Notes: generated from the sequence alone by a model not told the origin. A stretch of 64,000 bases of DNA from Primula veris (GCA_963682055.1 OY821749.1:22327631-22391630), one strand, 5' to 3'. Shown: positions 26,623 through 38,842, counted from the first letter of the stretch. Numbers and translations are program-made.

Positions 26623-28278
26623 TTACGCTGTTTCACCTTTCTTTGCTTCTTCTTCAGATAATACAAGTCTACCCTCATTAAACTCGCACCCTCGTATCGG
26701 CACCCCAAGTTGCTTCTGCATCTTCTTCATGACAAAAACCTCACTCTCTTCGCATATACTCACCACATTACCTCTCCTCCCGAGCCTCCCCGTCCTCCCA
26801 GCTCTATGTGCGTAATGTACTGAATCTGTCGGTAATTCGATATTAACCACTAAATCACATTCCGCTACATCTAACCCCCTAGCTGAAAGCTCATTCGTCA
26901 CCAAAACCCTAATCTCCCCTTTCTTAAATTTCTTTAGGACCGTCTCTCTACCCAATTTACCTAAATCCCCATGAAACTCCGCACAACTCATCCCACGAGC
27001 CTCTAATTTGTGAACCGCGTCTTTTAATTGCCTCGTATGGTTCATAAAGGCAATAACAGAGTTCGCATCTAACGCGTATACGCACCTCCTTAGCATATCG
27101 ACCTTGTGTTGAACCCTCGAGAGGCAATAATAGTGCTTTAGAGAGGGTGGAAGGCTCTCTACAGCAGCTTGGGATTGCATATTCGACGATGAACTGGAGA
27201 GAGAATTGCCACCTGGCAAAACAACCGGTCCAGAGGGAGAAACTGAGTCAATCAGAGAAACTTTTTTCGCTTGTACAAGATATGGGTCTTGTCCCCAGCT
27301 TTTAGCTGCTCTTATAACAGAAAAAGGCACAGTTGCCGATACCATAATAGTCTGTCGATCAAGAGATTTTATCCCACGAGCCTCAGCACCACTGGATTTT
27401 TTTCTTCCCACATGTTCTAATATTCTCTGCATATCTTGGCGAAAATTAAAAGATAAAAGCTCGTCCACCTCATCTAGAACGAGGAAACGACACCCATGAG
27501 TGTGTAATTTCCCAGAAGCACTTATTTCCGCAATTCTGCCAGGTGTCCCCACGACAATGGCGGGTTTATTTTTCTTCAAAGCCTCTTCTTGCCTAGATCG
27601 ATTTGCACCTCCAACAAGCTGCTGAACAAATCTTTTCTCAGGTCCCAACAATTTTTCGAATTCACGTACAATTTGCATACCTAGCTCTCTCGAAGGAGCT
27701 ATGATTACAGCTTCTATCTCAGCTTTTTTACCACTAGCAATTTTATTATCAGAAGAGGCATGCTTAAGCGGGCCCACTTCTGATAAAATGGGGAGGAGAT
27801 AAGCCAATGTTTTACCTGAACCAGTGTATGATTGTATCACAACGTCGTGGTTTTTTAATATGACTGGGATTGCAGTTGACTGAACGTCGGTAGGAGTGGC
27901 AAAACCCTCTTTCTCTAATCTTTCTAATACTAAAGGGGGAAGGCCGAGCTCGGCAAACGACTTTGCAGCAAAAGGGGGTGCCTCAAATTCGAGTGGTTTC
28001 TTAATCCCCAATGGTTTACTTTTAGTTGCCTTTGTTCTATTTAAGGACTCTTTGAAAGTATCATCTATAACAGGATCAGTGATGTTTTCGGTTGATTCCA
28101 GTTCATTTTTTAGTCCTAGGCTTGCTAGGGAGAGTGGACCCCCCTTGTTACAATCAGAACGGGACAAAGATTGTAAATTTCTGTAAAACGGGGACCTCTT
28201 CGAAAAACGAGGCAATCTTTTGAAAGGTAAAACATCGCCGACAAGGAAAAGGAAACGGGTGGAAACCAGCGTTGGCAT
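26623..28278 (-). CDS. RH47: DEAD-box RNA helicase, RH47-type, mitochondrial
   Basis: Intronless frame of 551 residues. Helicases of this type unwind RNA with ATP; Arabidopsis RH47 (ISE1) is mitochondrial, embryo-essential and affects plasmodesmal permeability. The first 40 residues are rich in Arg/Ser/Phe with almost no acids, as in a mitochondrial presequence. Then come Q motif (FAELGLPP...TPTDVQ, about 105-135), motif I TGSGKT, Ia APSREL, Ib TPGR, motif II as DEVD rather than DEAD, III SAT, then a roughly 50-residue Ser-rich insert, IV, V ARGLDV and VI HRAGRTGR. DEVD and the insert also fit RH47 as I remember it. No frameshift or missing motif. The start is the first in-frame ATG giving the presequence. 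The 3' side converges on the epimerase gene. Confidence 0.92.
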   Translation of the reverse strand: MPTLVSTRFLFLVGDVLPFKRLPRFSKRSPFYRNLQSLSRSDCNKGGPLSLASLGLKNELESTENITDPVIDDTFKESLNRTKATKSKPLGIKKPLEFEAPPFAAKSFAELGLPPLVLERLEKEGFATPTDVQSTAIPVILKNHDVVIQSYTGSGKTLAYLLPILSEVGPLKHASSDNKIASGKKAEIEAVIIAPSRELGMQIVREFEKLLGPEKRFVQQLVGGANRSRQEEALKKNKPAIVVGTPGRIAEISASGKLHTHGCRFLVLDEVDELLSFNFRQDMQRILEHVGRKKSSGAEARGIKSLDRQTIMVSATVPFSVIRAAKSWGQDPYLVQAKKVSLIDSVSPSGPVVLPGGNSLSSSSSNMQSQAAVESLPPSLKHYYCLSRVQHKVDMLRRCVYALDANSVIAFMNHTRQLKDAVHKLEARGMSCAEFHGDLGKLGRETVLKKFKKGEIRVLVTNELSARGLDVAECDLVVNIELPTDSVHYAHRAGRTGRLGRRGNVVSICEESEVFVMKKMQKQLGVPIRGCEFNEGRLVLSEEEAKKGETA

Positions 28279-28924
28279 CTTTGAAAGTACTCCCAGAACT
28301 ACAAAAATGAATACAAGTTATTAACTGTAGCTCATCGTAGAAAGTGAACCAAACAAGTGAAAAAACCAAATTGAAAAACAAGGTGTATGAATCGATATCG
28401 AATAAAAAATAACAAAAATTAACCCGTAAAAGTGAAAAATCTGGCATAAATGTTGTCGTAATCCACGCTAAGATGACATCCAATTGTGGTATTTTATCAA
28501 ATCAATTTCTCTATATAATGTCACACTGTAGTGTGTCAGAACTTGAAAAGATGAGACCTTTCCTGAAAGGAAATACTTAAAAAGTGTAGCTCATAAAACA
28601 CTCTTAACTTCTAAGTTGCAATTTTTTCTACACATTTATTTCCGAAGGTTGATGATATGGATAAAGAATTTTTGACACACATTATTGCATAGACTCACTA
28701 AGGTCCATTGATATATCCCGATATACATTGATCAAATGGTCCTCCACGAGCATGTGTCGAAAAGTCTCTATTCGTATAATTACCCATTTCCAAAAGAGGC
28801 TTATAAGTTCTATTATTCGAGTTTCTATACGATCATGCATGTACGTATGATTGGTATTAAATCACATAATTTTTTTAAAGTACGAGGTGCTATATGTCTA
28901 ATATCCGGCTAGTATCATATCATA
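28279..28924. other. Upstream region of the helicase gene
   Basis: Contains the presumed promoter and leader of the minus-strand helicase. No clear TATA box or other gene was recognised. Confidence 0.4.
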
Positions 28925-29321
28925 TCATACTATTAATATAAGTGAACTCAAGAAAAGTTGAGGATGCCAAATTTAGCCATTTTTTTCCAAAAATACCCCT
29001 ACACTTTTTTCTTAATTACCATATTACCTACTTTCATAAAAAATAGAAAAATAAAAACTATTACACTATTTCTCCCTTTTAACCATACACAATTTCTTAT
29101 ATCCTATATCTTTTTTTTCTAAATATATGTATCATCATCACAATTTATATAATCTTTTTTTCTTATATCCTATATTTTTTTTCCCTCCAAATATTTGTAT
29201 CATCATCACAATTTATATAATCTTTTTTTCTTATATCCTATATATTTTTTTCCTCCAAATATTTGTATCATCATCACAACTTATAGCGTCTCACACGAAA
29301 CACGTGGGTATCGTTTACTAG
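28925..29321. mobile_element. Probable non-autonomous Helitron (~397 bp)
   Basis: It starts with TCATACTATTAATATAAGTG directly after an A and ends with CTAG directly before a T, as expected for A/T-target Helitrons (5' TC, 3' CTRR). Near the 3' end ACGA...TCGT arms flank AACACGTGGGTA and could form the short terminal hairpin. It contains an internal minisatellite, common in such elements, and no coding capacity. The call rests on termini only. Confidence 0.4.
29086..29283. repeat. Three-copy ~68-bp minisatellite
   Basis: The unit CTTATATCCTATAT..TTTTTT, CCTCCAAATATTTGTATC, ATCATCACAATTTATATAAT occurs three times in direct order, ending shortly before the proposed Helitron 3' terminus. Confidence 0.85.
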
Positions 29322-29771
29322 TAATTGTATAAAACAAGATTACAACCACACAGGCAAATTCTCACTGTATATAATTTTACTAAGTACAAAAAAGAAGGCA
29401 TAAATATAATAATATAAGCACTGAAACCAAGTCCTGTCCAGTGAGGCATTTTCTCAAACAGTTAAAGCACACGAATTAAATTCTAAAAAAAAAACAATTT
29501 TTTTAAAGTTTTTAAACATACCCATATCGAATTGCTGAGATAAATTTATAACACAACTACAATTTGAATTTACAGAAGCTTTGTAGCTGATTAAGTATTA
29601 GAAGGATAACAACACAATATATGAATAATATATACTATGGCAAACAAATGAACTTAGACAGATACGAAATAATGTAAATTAGTTGATCAATTTAAGTGAC
29701 CTGAAAAATGAGAGAGAGAGAGAGAGAGAGAGCGCACTGACCTGTGAGATTTTTGCTACCCAGAAACTCTT

Positions 29772-29821
<50 letters not shown>

Positions 29822-31904
29822 TTACTAAAAGGAAATTTAAAAATAAAATGTTAAAATTATGGGTATTTTAGTACCAATCAAATTTTAAATGTACGGATTA
29901 AATATCATTAAAAGAAACTCAAATTTGAGTTTTACGATATTAAGTCTATATATAGCAACAAACTAAAATTTCTCCTTGCTATATTATATAAAAATAAAAT
30001 GATACTTATAATTTTTCTTCAAAAATGTCGCTCTCTAAACTATAACTAGATAACCTCAAACCGCACCAATCTATTACAATTTTTTACAAAACAATGTCAA
30101 CCCACGAGATTTTGCCTGACTAGATTTTGCCTGACTCGTCGATCGTCGATGTCGATCACCATTGAGGTGATCCGACGAATCTAGGACATGGTCGTCAGAG
30201 GTACGACACAAATGTATATATATTAGTGAGGTGCACACGGAATGTAACGAATTGCATACTATCGGTCGTTGGTCACGAAAATGTAAATAACTAGTTAAAA
30301 TTTAAAAAGTGGACTTCCAATTTTAAAATTTAAAAAAACATATATATAAGGTAATTTATGTGGGTACTAATGTACCATATCCGTTCTCAATTAATTGTGT
30401 TTTACGAAATTACGTGTAATTTTGATCGGCTTATAACATGTATTAAAACTGTCGAAATGAAAATTTTCAAAATTAAATCATATAATTTAATTTTTGAACT
30501 ATATGATTAATTTTTAAAAGTTTTTATTTCGATAATTTTAATAAAAATTATTAACCGGTAAAATTCGTAAAGGGATGTACCGCCAAATGTGTTGGCTCTC
30601 TTACTTTGGTATCCATATTTTGACCGATTGATTTACACAAAGAAAATGATTTTTTGTGCAAATTAAAAGACCACATTAATGATATGAAATTCCGACTTGG
30701 GTGAAAATTTTCAATTCCATTATATATTGTTTTGTTACTCGTGTATAATCTGATAAAATTGAAAGAGGGGTGAGAGGGTCCTACCTCTAAAAATTTGCCT
30801 CCCAGTATAATAAATAACATTGTAAAAATACATATCTCGTCACCTTAAAGTCACCTTGAAATAATTTAACATGTCTATCTAATGTTACTGGTCCAATCAA
30901 AATTAAATCGGGGCATGTTACGTAGCCAGGATGTTATGTAGGAACTTGATTCATTGTTCCAATCAGAAGTATATGTGAAAGTCTTATCCTTTTACTACAG
31001 TTTGTTATTGCTTTTTGAATATTTATTTAAAGGGATAGGGGCATCTGACCGTGTAAAATACGGTTAGAAAAATTGTGTTTAGATCTTGACCGTCGATCGG
31101 ACGGTATAGATCTAAACACAGTTTTACAGTCAAGGGAACATCTTCCTTATTTAAATTTGATCAAGTGACATTTTGAACATTTCCAAACTTGCTTAGATAC
31201 CTTGCGGGTGTCTGATCGATATTATTCAGATAACTGTAATATATAGCTTATTAGATTTTCTATACCTCATATTATTAATTAATTGTTGGTGTGCAGTAAC
31301 ATTTACTACATGATTAAAAGATGCCTGTGTTGTTTGCATGATTAAAAGATGTCGAGTTGTGTGTTTAGAACTTCCAATTACATGGATTGTCAGAAATTCT
31401 TCTTTGCAAATATCGATAGCCGATTTGCCAGTTAACAAGGGAAAACGTAATATCAAACTTCGTCAATTTGTAAACAAATTGCTAATATGTCTCATGTAGG
31501 CTAGTTTAGAGTATTGTCTCACTTGGGATAATCTGAGGCAAATATTTACTCGTTTTAAAATTCAACTTGAATCTCTATGGAGACAGACCAAGAACTAGAT
31601 GCATTCACATTGCAAATATCGATCATATATGAGTTGCTTTTTAAATGTTTACTATTTGGTTTAAAAGGTTTTGAATTAGCTTGGAATTTTGGAGAACATA
31701 TTATTGCGGAATGTATTGAGAAATTGTATTAAGAAGAGAAGGTTTTTAGAAAGTTTATTTTTGAATTTTGGCATTTTGTAAAGCTCAAAGCAGCTGGAGT
31801 TGCAAGAGAAGAAAGAGTCAAATGAAGAATAATGACCGTAAAAATTGAGCTATGCTAAAATTTGGTCATAATAGTTGGTTTTGGTATACATAAAAGTAAT
31901 AATT
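29322..31904. other. AT-rich intergenic DNA with microsatellites and repeat relics
   Basis: A GA run at 29710-29732 and a TA run at 29774-29818 stand out. A partial copy of the MITE described at 40770-40990 lies at about 30370-30560. A small imperfect inverted repeat (GTGTTTAGATCT...AGATCTAAACAC) lies at about 31074-31122. Open frames here have no recognisable domain. Confidence 0.55.
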
Positions 31905-32767
31905 TAAAATACAATGACTAAAAATAAATAAACAATTTTATTTCTATTAAACGGAATGTGATTCTATTACAATATTCCGACACTTACAGAATGTAAATGC
32001 AATTAAATAAAATTTCAGACAGAATAATATAAGTTATTAAACTGCTGAACTGATTTGTAATTAAACGAAACTGTCATACAGAATAGTATAAAACTAAACT
32101 GCTGGACTGTTTGTTAATTAAAAGAAACTGCCATACAAAATAGTATAATTACTAAACTGATGGACTGTTTCTGTAAATAAAAAAAATTACAGAACTGGAA
32201 AATAAATTACAGAACAAAATAAGAATTACAAAAATGAAAAACATAATTGAAATTACAGAAAGTAAATTGCTGGGATTAAAATACAAAAAAAAAATACTGA
32301 AATTAAATTGCAGAAAAGAAAAGGTACTGAAATTAAATAAATAAATAAAAACCTGAAATGAGAACAAAATTTAAAAAACAGACGAGGCGACTGTTAAACA
32401 GTCTGTTTTTAACCGATATTCGTCCGACCACCTTTAAGGTTTCTGGTCGTGTTGATGTTTCGATCTCAATGTATAACATCTCGGATGACTTATCGAAAAC
32501 TGACGACAAGTCAATGTCGAGCTGTTGGTGGGTGCCTCTCTTTTATTAAAATATAATGATTTTTGAGAGATCATGTATTGTGTAAAATGATGTGGGGGTT
32601 GGGGGTGCTTATTTATAAACTTAGCTTGGAAAATGTTATCATATTTTTCTAATGTGGTATGATTAAAATAGTGAAACCCCATTTAATCTACTTCCCATCA
32701 TTTTTCAGCATTTCGGATTTTGTCTCATCCGAGATTCAATATTTGAATCCAATTTTCATTCACACTC
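31905..32767. repeat. Dispersed repeat, copy B, left part (split by the copia insertion)
   Basis: It matches copy A at 17990-19195, including TATTAAACTGCTGAACTG, ACAGAATAGTATAA, AACTGCTGGACTGTTTGT and the later ..AATCCAATTTTCATTCACAC. Its continuation is found on the other side of the copia element from 40116, which shows that the copia element jumped into it. Confidence 0.65.
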
Positions 32768-34036
32768 TGAAATTCCTATCCGCTGTTCTAGATGCAGTTT
32801 TGCAGTAAGGTTCCAAGTGGGGTTGGAACTGCAGTTGGAACCAAGTGTATAAGGTTCCAAGTAATGTTGGAACTGCAGTTGGAACCAAGTGTATTAATGG
32901 ACAGAACTGTTTTAAAATTAAATGTACTTGAAAATAATTCACACGCACATTTAACAACGGAGTTCACCTAACTAGGCTACGTCTCCGGGGCACTTACCCA
33001 GATTATGATATTATAAAAAGCTTACAATATATGACTCAAGTCTTAATGAAAAACTTAGACTCCCTCTAGGTTTTTCTGCCTATCACTATATTGCTCCTAC
33101 TCTATAACTATCACTTATAAATCAATGGCATCCCACCATTGTTTTCTTTTTGAAGCTCACGTGTATTCTCTCTAGAAAATAAGTTCTTTATAATTTAGAA
33201 CACACACATTTTACAAGCTAGGTTATCAACTATTTATACAAGTAAAACAATCTTCTTGCTTCAAGATCTTTTATGATTGCTTTGACTTGTTTTGATTGGC
33301 TTCAATCTCTCCATATTGCACGTCTGCCTTTTGTAGGATTGACATCAATCTTCATAAATTAATACCTGTTAAAATAACTAGCTTGAAAGTAGGAGTTAGT
33401 CTTTTCCTATAACTATGAAACATATAAAGATAATATCTTTTAGAGATAATATCTTTCCATATATATATGAAACACCTAACCCCATATTACATTCAATCTT
33501 TAAACTTATCTTTACTGAATATGATAAGGAACAAAGATTGAAACAAGTGATAAAGATTTGCATAAAAATAGAGATATAGATTTAAAAGGAAACATATCTT
33601 TATAAACTAATCTCCTTATATCTTTTAGGAAACATCTTTCCTTACCACTTTGATATTCTCAATTTACGCATATTAAACCTTTAAGATCATATGAGAATAT
33701 ATCCTGCATACTGTAGAACAAATAATAATCAATAAAGAACAGTTATGCAGATTTACAGAACAAGACAGAATTCTGCAGAACAGCAGGTTGGAACTGTGGT
33801 TGCAACTGAGGTTGCAACTGCTACTTGAAACCACCAACACTGTCTAATCAGGTTGTAACTGAGGTTACAACTGGTACTTGAAACCTAACACTACTGTCTT
33901 AGTAGGTTGTAACTGAGGTTGCAACTGGTACTTGAAACCTGTCAATACTGTCTTAGTTCTTAATAACAGTTAGGATTTATCTAGTAAAAACCAATAGACA
34001 ATAAACAATATTTAGACCAGAAATCTGGTCCTAACA
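32768..34036 (-). repeat. LTR (3' LTR in element orientation)
   Basis: 1269 bp, starting TGAAATTCC and ending CCTAACA as written on the plus strand. It holds several copies of GGTTG(C/G/T)AACTG-type motifs near 32820-32890 and 33787-33930. Confidence 0.95.
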
Positions 34037-34047
34037 ATCTCCCCCTT
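34037..34047 (-). other. Polypurine tract of the copia element
   Basis: Reads AAGGGGGAGAT on the element strand and abuts the LTR directly. This is where plus-strand DNA synthesis is primed. Confidence 0.85.
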
Positions 34048-35324
34048 TGTCATTGGTTTTGACAAATCAATTAAGTTTATAAATCATCCCAACCACCTGC
34101 AAATTCAATATCAGCACAGTCTTAAATTGTATATCTCATAACAATATTTAAGAGTCATCTGTTTAAGCTCCCCCTGTATGTTAGAATTGCAGGCACTAAA
34201 TAAGCACAGAATGTATCCATTCATAAATTCAACTTTAAAGACAGCAATATTAAGTCTTGAAATTAAAGCATTAAACTGAACAATAAACTCATCTCCCCCT
34301 ATTTGTCATAAGCCAGACAAACTAGTCACGAGGTATGTCTAAAGACATGGTTTCAACTACGGTTGGAACTACACTTAGAACTTCGCTGTGTGGGTTTCCA
34401 GAAAGCTTAGGGTTTCTTTGATAAGTAGAAAGAGAGAGAGAATAAATCTGATAATTGTGATTGATTTGAAATAGTAAAAAGATTTTGTATAAATGGTAGT
34501 AAAGACCATATCTTTTTGTAATTGGAAAGAGATACATGCAAATCAATTATGAAACAGATTTAGCCAAAAAATTAGGAAGTTTCTTATCAACAAGGCTTTT
34601 GAAAAATTAATAACTCTTAAATAACGAATAAAACAGTTGGCATTGAAGATAAATCAAGCAGTTAACACAGATAAACATTCCTTTGTAAACAGACTTATCC
34701 AAATTTGAAAAAACAAGAGTTGAAGCTTTGAAGGAAATTTGAATTGATTCAAGATAAAGATAGCAATTAGAAAGATATTTAAGTTTAAAAAAAAACGAAA
34801 ATCTAGCAATTTACCCAAGAAAATATGTTTATCATTGAATAACTCTAATAAAGATTAGATTTTAGGAGCTTATATTGAGCAAATCCGTTTTTATCTCTAC
34901 ACAAAAACTTGTTTGATGACCTCAGCAAGGAAAGAGTATAAGTGATGTCAAAAAAAATAAGACTTTGTCTTGACAGTTATAATGTAGACTGAGGTTTCAA
35001 CTGATGTTTCAACTGAGCTTGCAACCAGTATTTTTAACACGAGGTTTCAACTGGAGTTGCAACTGAACTTCCAACCAACAATTGAGAGTGTGAGGTTTCA
35101 ACTGATGTTTCAACTGAACTTGCAACCATCATAAAAAATTTGCACTTTGTGCTTGCAACTCTATTACCAGAGAGGTTTTTAAGGACAAGTTACCTCACGT
35201 CTGTTTTTGAGACACCAAAAAGCGGCTTTTTCAAGACAAAAACATCATAGCTCAAAATAAGACTTTAACCTTAGAAATAAAACTTATTAAAGGTACTCAA
35301 CACAGACATATTTAGCAAAAGTAT
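34048..35324 (-). other. Non-coding 3' segment of the copia element
   Basis: It lies between the RNase H stop and the polypurine tract. It corresponds to 46800-47700 of the decayed relative, which there continues into an extra ORF; here only the start of that ORF (MSLDIPRD then stop, minus strand, 34345-34322) survives. Dense GTTTCAACTG/GTTGCAAC motifs occur at 34985-35165. Confidence 0.65.
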
Positions 35325-37037
35325 TCAATTAGATTGATAATGACATACCCCTATGTCACTTCTTAATGATTCAAACTTGTTTGTATCAAGGGGCTTTGTG
35401 AAAATATCTGCTAGTTGTCTTTCAGTTGAAACATGTTCTAAAATTAAGCTCTTTTCTTCAACTAGTTCTCTAATAAAATGATGCCTTAGATCAATGTGTT
35501 TAGTTCTGGAATATTGAACTGGATTTTTAGCTAAATCTATAGCACTTTTGTTATCACAAAACAAAGTTAATATTTCTTGTTTGACATTATAATCAGTTAA
35601 CATCTGTTTCATCCAACTAAGTTGAGTGCATCCACTTCCAGCTGCAATATATTCTGCCTCAGCAGTAGATAAAGAAATGCAATTTTGCTTTTTACTAAAC
35701 CATGAAACAAGGTTGTTTCCAAAATAAAAACAACCACCAGAAGTACTCTTTCTATCATCTATGTTTCCTGCCCAATCTGCATCACAGTAGCCACTAAGAA
35801 AATGGTTTGTATCTTTAGAATACCATAGGCCTAGGTGAATTGTTCCTTTTACATACCTTAAAATTCTTTTAACAGCAAGAAGATGAGGTTCTAAAGGATT
35901 TGCCTGATATCTGGCACAACCACCTACACTTAAGCACAGGTCTGGTCTACTAGCAGTTAAATAAAGCAAGCTTCCAATCATGGACCTGTATAGACTGGGA
36001 CAGACACTTTTACCTTTATCATTTTTGGACAGTTTAAGGGTGGTACTCATAGGGGTTCTCTTAAATTGATGCAACTCATCTTGCATAGCTAAAATCCATT
36101 CACTGTCTTCTAAAGCTTCTTTTATATTCTTAGGTTCTAAATGAGAAATATAACAAGCAAAGTGAACAACATTCTTTCTTTTACCTCTGGTTTTCATACC
36201 TGAAGTAACTTCTCCTTTGACATTGTCAAGAGAGTGATTTTTCTGAGTCCTTACATAGCATGGCTTGCTTGTAGTTGGCATAGCAGATCCTTCTTCTTCA
36301 GATTCTATTGAATTCTGGGTTTGAACCTCGGTTTCAACCTCAGTTCCAACCTCTGTAACAATCTCGGTTGTAACTTCAGTTTTAACTGGACTTCCAACCT
36401 CTATGGGACTGCTTGTTTGCTGAACTTCTGCTTTCTCTTTTTCTGCAATCTCAGATTGTTCATCATCACCTGTATTCTCATCAACAGTTTTTAGGTCATC
36501 AAATAACACATTATAAGATTCCATAACACAGTTTGTTCTTTGATTAAAGACTCTAAAAGCTCTACTATTCTGAGGCAATTCTTTTTCAGCTTTTTCAAAC
36601 ACATAGCAGCTGTTTGTTGATCTGACTCCAGTCATGACCAAATCATTGTTAAGATCAGTAATTAGACACCTATTTTTGTTGAATTTAACAATCATCTTGT
36701 TGTCACATAGTTGACTAATACTAATAAGATTAGCTTTTAGTCCATCTACAAGAAAAACATCATCAATATTAGGCATTCCAGGTTTGCTTAATGTACCTTT
36801 ACCAACAATTTTACCTGTATCTCCACCTCCAAACACAACAGTGTTACCTGTAAGAATGGTGATATTTTTTAGGAGACTTGCAGTACCTGTCATATGCTTA
36901 GAGCATCCACTGTCAAAATACCAATCATTAGAAGTAACAGCATTCAAAGAGTTAATAACAGCTTTGTTGTTAGCAATTAAAGTTGCTTTTTCTTTAACTT
37001 TCCAGACCCATTTCAAATTTTTATTGACAGAAGCCAA
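35325..37037 (-). pseudogene. Copia pol remnant: protease and RNase H, integrase core and RT missing
   Basis: 570 sense codons, continuing the frame of the gag ORF after its TGA. Residues near 38-52 contain the aspartic protease motif DSGCSKHMTG. The GAG-pre-integrase region is followed directly by the very end of the integrase (VFNQRT...ESYNVLFDD), so the catalytic core is gone. Later the first RT residues (AMQDELHQFKR) join directly to the RT connection part (PMSTTLKLSKN), removing the YVDD palm. The RNase H part (CDADWAG, STAEAEYIA, DNKSAIDL, RTKHIDLRHHFIRE) is complete. Both deletions keep the frame open. A Glu/Thr/Val-rich linker lies at about 215-245. It has no ATG at its start, so any expression would need readthrough. 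Confidence 0.9.
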
Positions 37038-38783
37038 TCAGGTTTTCTGGAAAATATACTTTCTGTTTCTTTTTAAATAACATTGGATTTCAGAATGACC
37101 AGGTTTTTTACAGAAATTACACAACTTCAACCTAAAGTTATTTTTATCCCTAAAGCTATTCAGTTTATTCATGGTTGCAACTTTGGTTATAACTGAGCTT
37201 CCAACCTTCTTTACAAAAACCTGAGTTTTATTCCTGGTTGCAACTCTGGTTGCAACTGAGCTTCTAACCTTGTTTTCAAAATTATGAGTTTTAGCTTTAG
37301 CAACAGCTTCAATAAAGGTGGTTTTTCCTGTACTTTTACCACCATAGTACCCTAGACCACTGATATCTTTAGAGCCTCTAGAATATGACAACATGTCATC
37401 TAATTTTTCTGAGGCAGAAACATTCATCAGTTTTATTATCTTTTTAGTTTCAGTAAGTTCAGCCAGTTGTAGTTTAAGCTTCTCAGTAAGACTTTTAACC
37501 TCATCCTTTAGATTAACATTAAGTTTGCTTATGATCAAGGATTGTTTACTCAGACATTTATACTTTTCATAAAGAACAAGATATTGCTGAGAAATGTCTT
37601 CATCAGAAGGTTCTTCCTCATCACTGCTATAGATTTCAGGAGCAGTTGTAACTATGGTTGAAACATGTTCACAGTCACTTTCATAAGTAGGTTCTTTTTC
37701 AGTGATTATTCCCATAAAATTAACAAAATTAGAATCATCCTCTTCATCACTGTTGCTCTCAGAATCACTATCACTATGAGTGGTTATATAAGCATTTTTG
37801 TTCCTTTTTAAGGTATTTGCACACTCAGCCTGAATATGACCAAACCCTCTACATTCTCTACACTGAATCTCTTTAGGCTTATAGTCTTTATTATCCTTTT
37901 CTTTAGAATTCCACTTTCCTGTAGAGTTATTATTGAACCTGGATTCTGTTTTAAGATGGTTATCCCTTTTCTGAAAATTTTTAGAAGAACCAGTATCATC
38001 CTCTTTTCTCTTATAAAACTTTTTAAAAACCTTTTTAGCAAAGAAAGCCAGCTGTTCTTCATCACTCATTTTATCACAGACATTAGGTTCAGATTTCTTA
38101 GCCTGAAATGCTATTTCCTTTTCTGGTCTTTTATGTTTAAAGAATTTCAGCTCATGAGTGCTTAGATTTCCTATAAGTTCTTCAAGTTTAAGATTATCTA
38201 AGTCTGTGGATTCTTCAATAGCTGTAACTTTGATTTCAAACCTTTCTGGGAGTGACCTAAGAGTTTTCTTAACAAGTTTAGCATCACTGTATTTTTCACC
38301 TAAGGTTCCAGCTTGATGAGCAATGTGGCAGATTCTACCATTAAATTGTTCAATATTTTCATCTTCCTCCATTCTTAAGTTCTCAAATTGGGTAGTTAAC
38401 TGTTGAAGTTTGAAAGCTTTTACTTTAGTGGTTCCTTCAAAAGTAACTTGCAAAATATCCCATGCTTCTTTAGCTGTTTCACAATGAGAGATATACCTGA
38501 ATACGCTGAGAGTTACACCAGCAAAAATCAAGTTTATGGCTGTTGAGTTGGCACTTGATTTTCTGTCTTCTTCAGCAGACCATCTGTCTTCAGGTAAGAG
38601 AATAAGTTCTCCTTCATTATCCATGGTAGTTGGAGCCTCCCATCCATACATAACAGTCTTCCATGCATGTTCATTCTGCTGTTTGATGAAGGACCTCATT
38701 CTAATTTTCCATACTCCATAGTTTACTCCTCCTTCAAGCAATGGAGGTTTGTTGAAGGCGTTTCCTTCCCTCATTAAGTCCAT
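37038..38783 (-). CDS. gag: Copia Gag (nucleocapsid) polyprotein
   Basis: 581 residues starting MDLMREGNAFNKPP. The N-terminal DUF4219-like PPLLEGGVNYGVWKIRM (about 13-29) is followed by a UBN2 capsid region (about 60-190: EAWDILQ, VKAFKLQQLTTQFENLRM, LPERFE). CCHC zinc knuckles are CRECRGFGHIQAEC (about 307-320) and CNFCKKPGHSEIQC (about 553-566), separated by an acidic Ser-rich stretch and a heptad-like part. The ORF ends in TGA at 37040-37038, immediately followed in the same frame by the protease part. In most copia elements Gag and Pol are continuous, so the TGA is either a recent mutation or a readthrough site. The ATG lies about 45 bp past the primer-binding site. Confidence 0.9.
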   Translation of the reverse strand: MDLMREGNAFNKPPLLEGGVNYGVWKIRMRSFIKQQNEHAWKTVMYGWEAPTTMDNEGELILLPEDRWSAEEDRKSSANSTAINLIFAGVTLSVFRYISHCETAKEAWDILQVTFEGTTKVKAFKLQQLTTQFENLRMEEDENIEQFNGRICHIAHQAGTLGEKYSDAKLVKKTLRSLPERFEIKVTAIEESTDLDNLKLEELIGNLSTHELKFFKHKRPEKEIAFQAKKSEPNVCDKMSDEEQLAFFAKKVFKKFYKRKEDDTGSSKNFQKRDNHLKTESRFNNNSTGKWNSKEKDNKDYKPKEIQCRECRGFGHIQAECANTLKRNKNAYITTHSDSDSESNSDEEDDSNFVNFMGIITEKEPTYESDCEHVSTIVTTAPEIYSSDEEEPSDEDISQQYLVLYEKYKCLSKQSLIISKLNVNLKDEVKSLTEKLKLQLAELTETKKIIKLMNVSASEKLDDMLSYSRGSKDISGLGYYGGKSTGKTTFIEAVAKAKTHNFENKVRSSVATRVATRNKTQVFVKKVGSSVITKVATMNKLNSFRDKNNFRLKLCNFCKKPGHSEIQCYLKRNRKYIFQKT

Positions 38784-38828
38784 TGTTACTAGAACACAGG
38801 ATCCACACTAAGTAAGATCTAGTGTGAA

Positions 38829-38840
38829 GCTCTGATACCA
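38829..38840 (-). other. Primer-binding site of the copia element
   Basis: Reads TGGTATCAGAGC on the minus strand, two bases from the LTR, the classical complement of the 3' end of plant initiator tRNA-Met. Confidence 0.92.
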
Positions 38841-38842
38841 AT

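Noticed and set aside
27206..28186. Plus-strand open frames opposite the helicase
   Set aside because: They are antisense to a long conserved coding frame and reflect its codon composition.
34322..34546. 74-codon minus-strand frame in the copia 3' region
   Set aside because: Only its last eight codons correspond to the start of the family's third ORF; the rest is leader sequence.
36784..38721. Plus-strand open frames opposite the copia gag and pol parts
   Set aside because: Antisense shadows of clear retroelement coding sequence.
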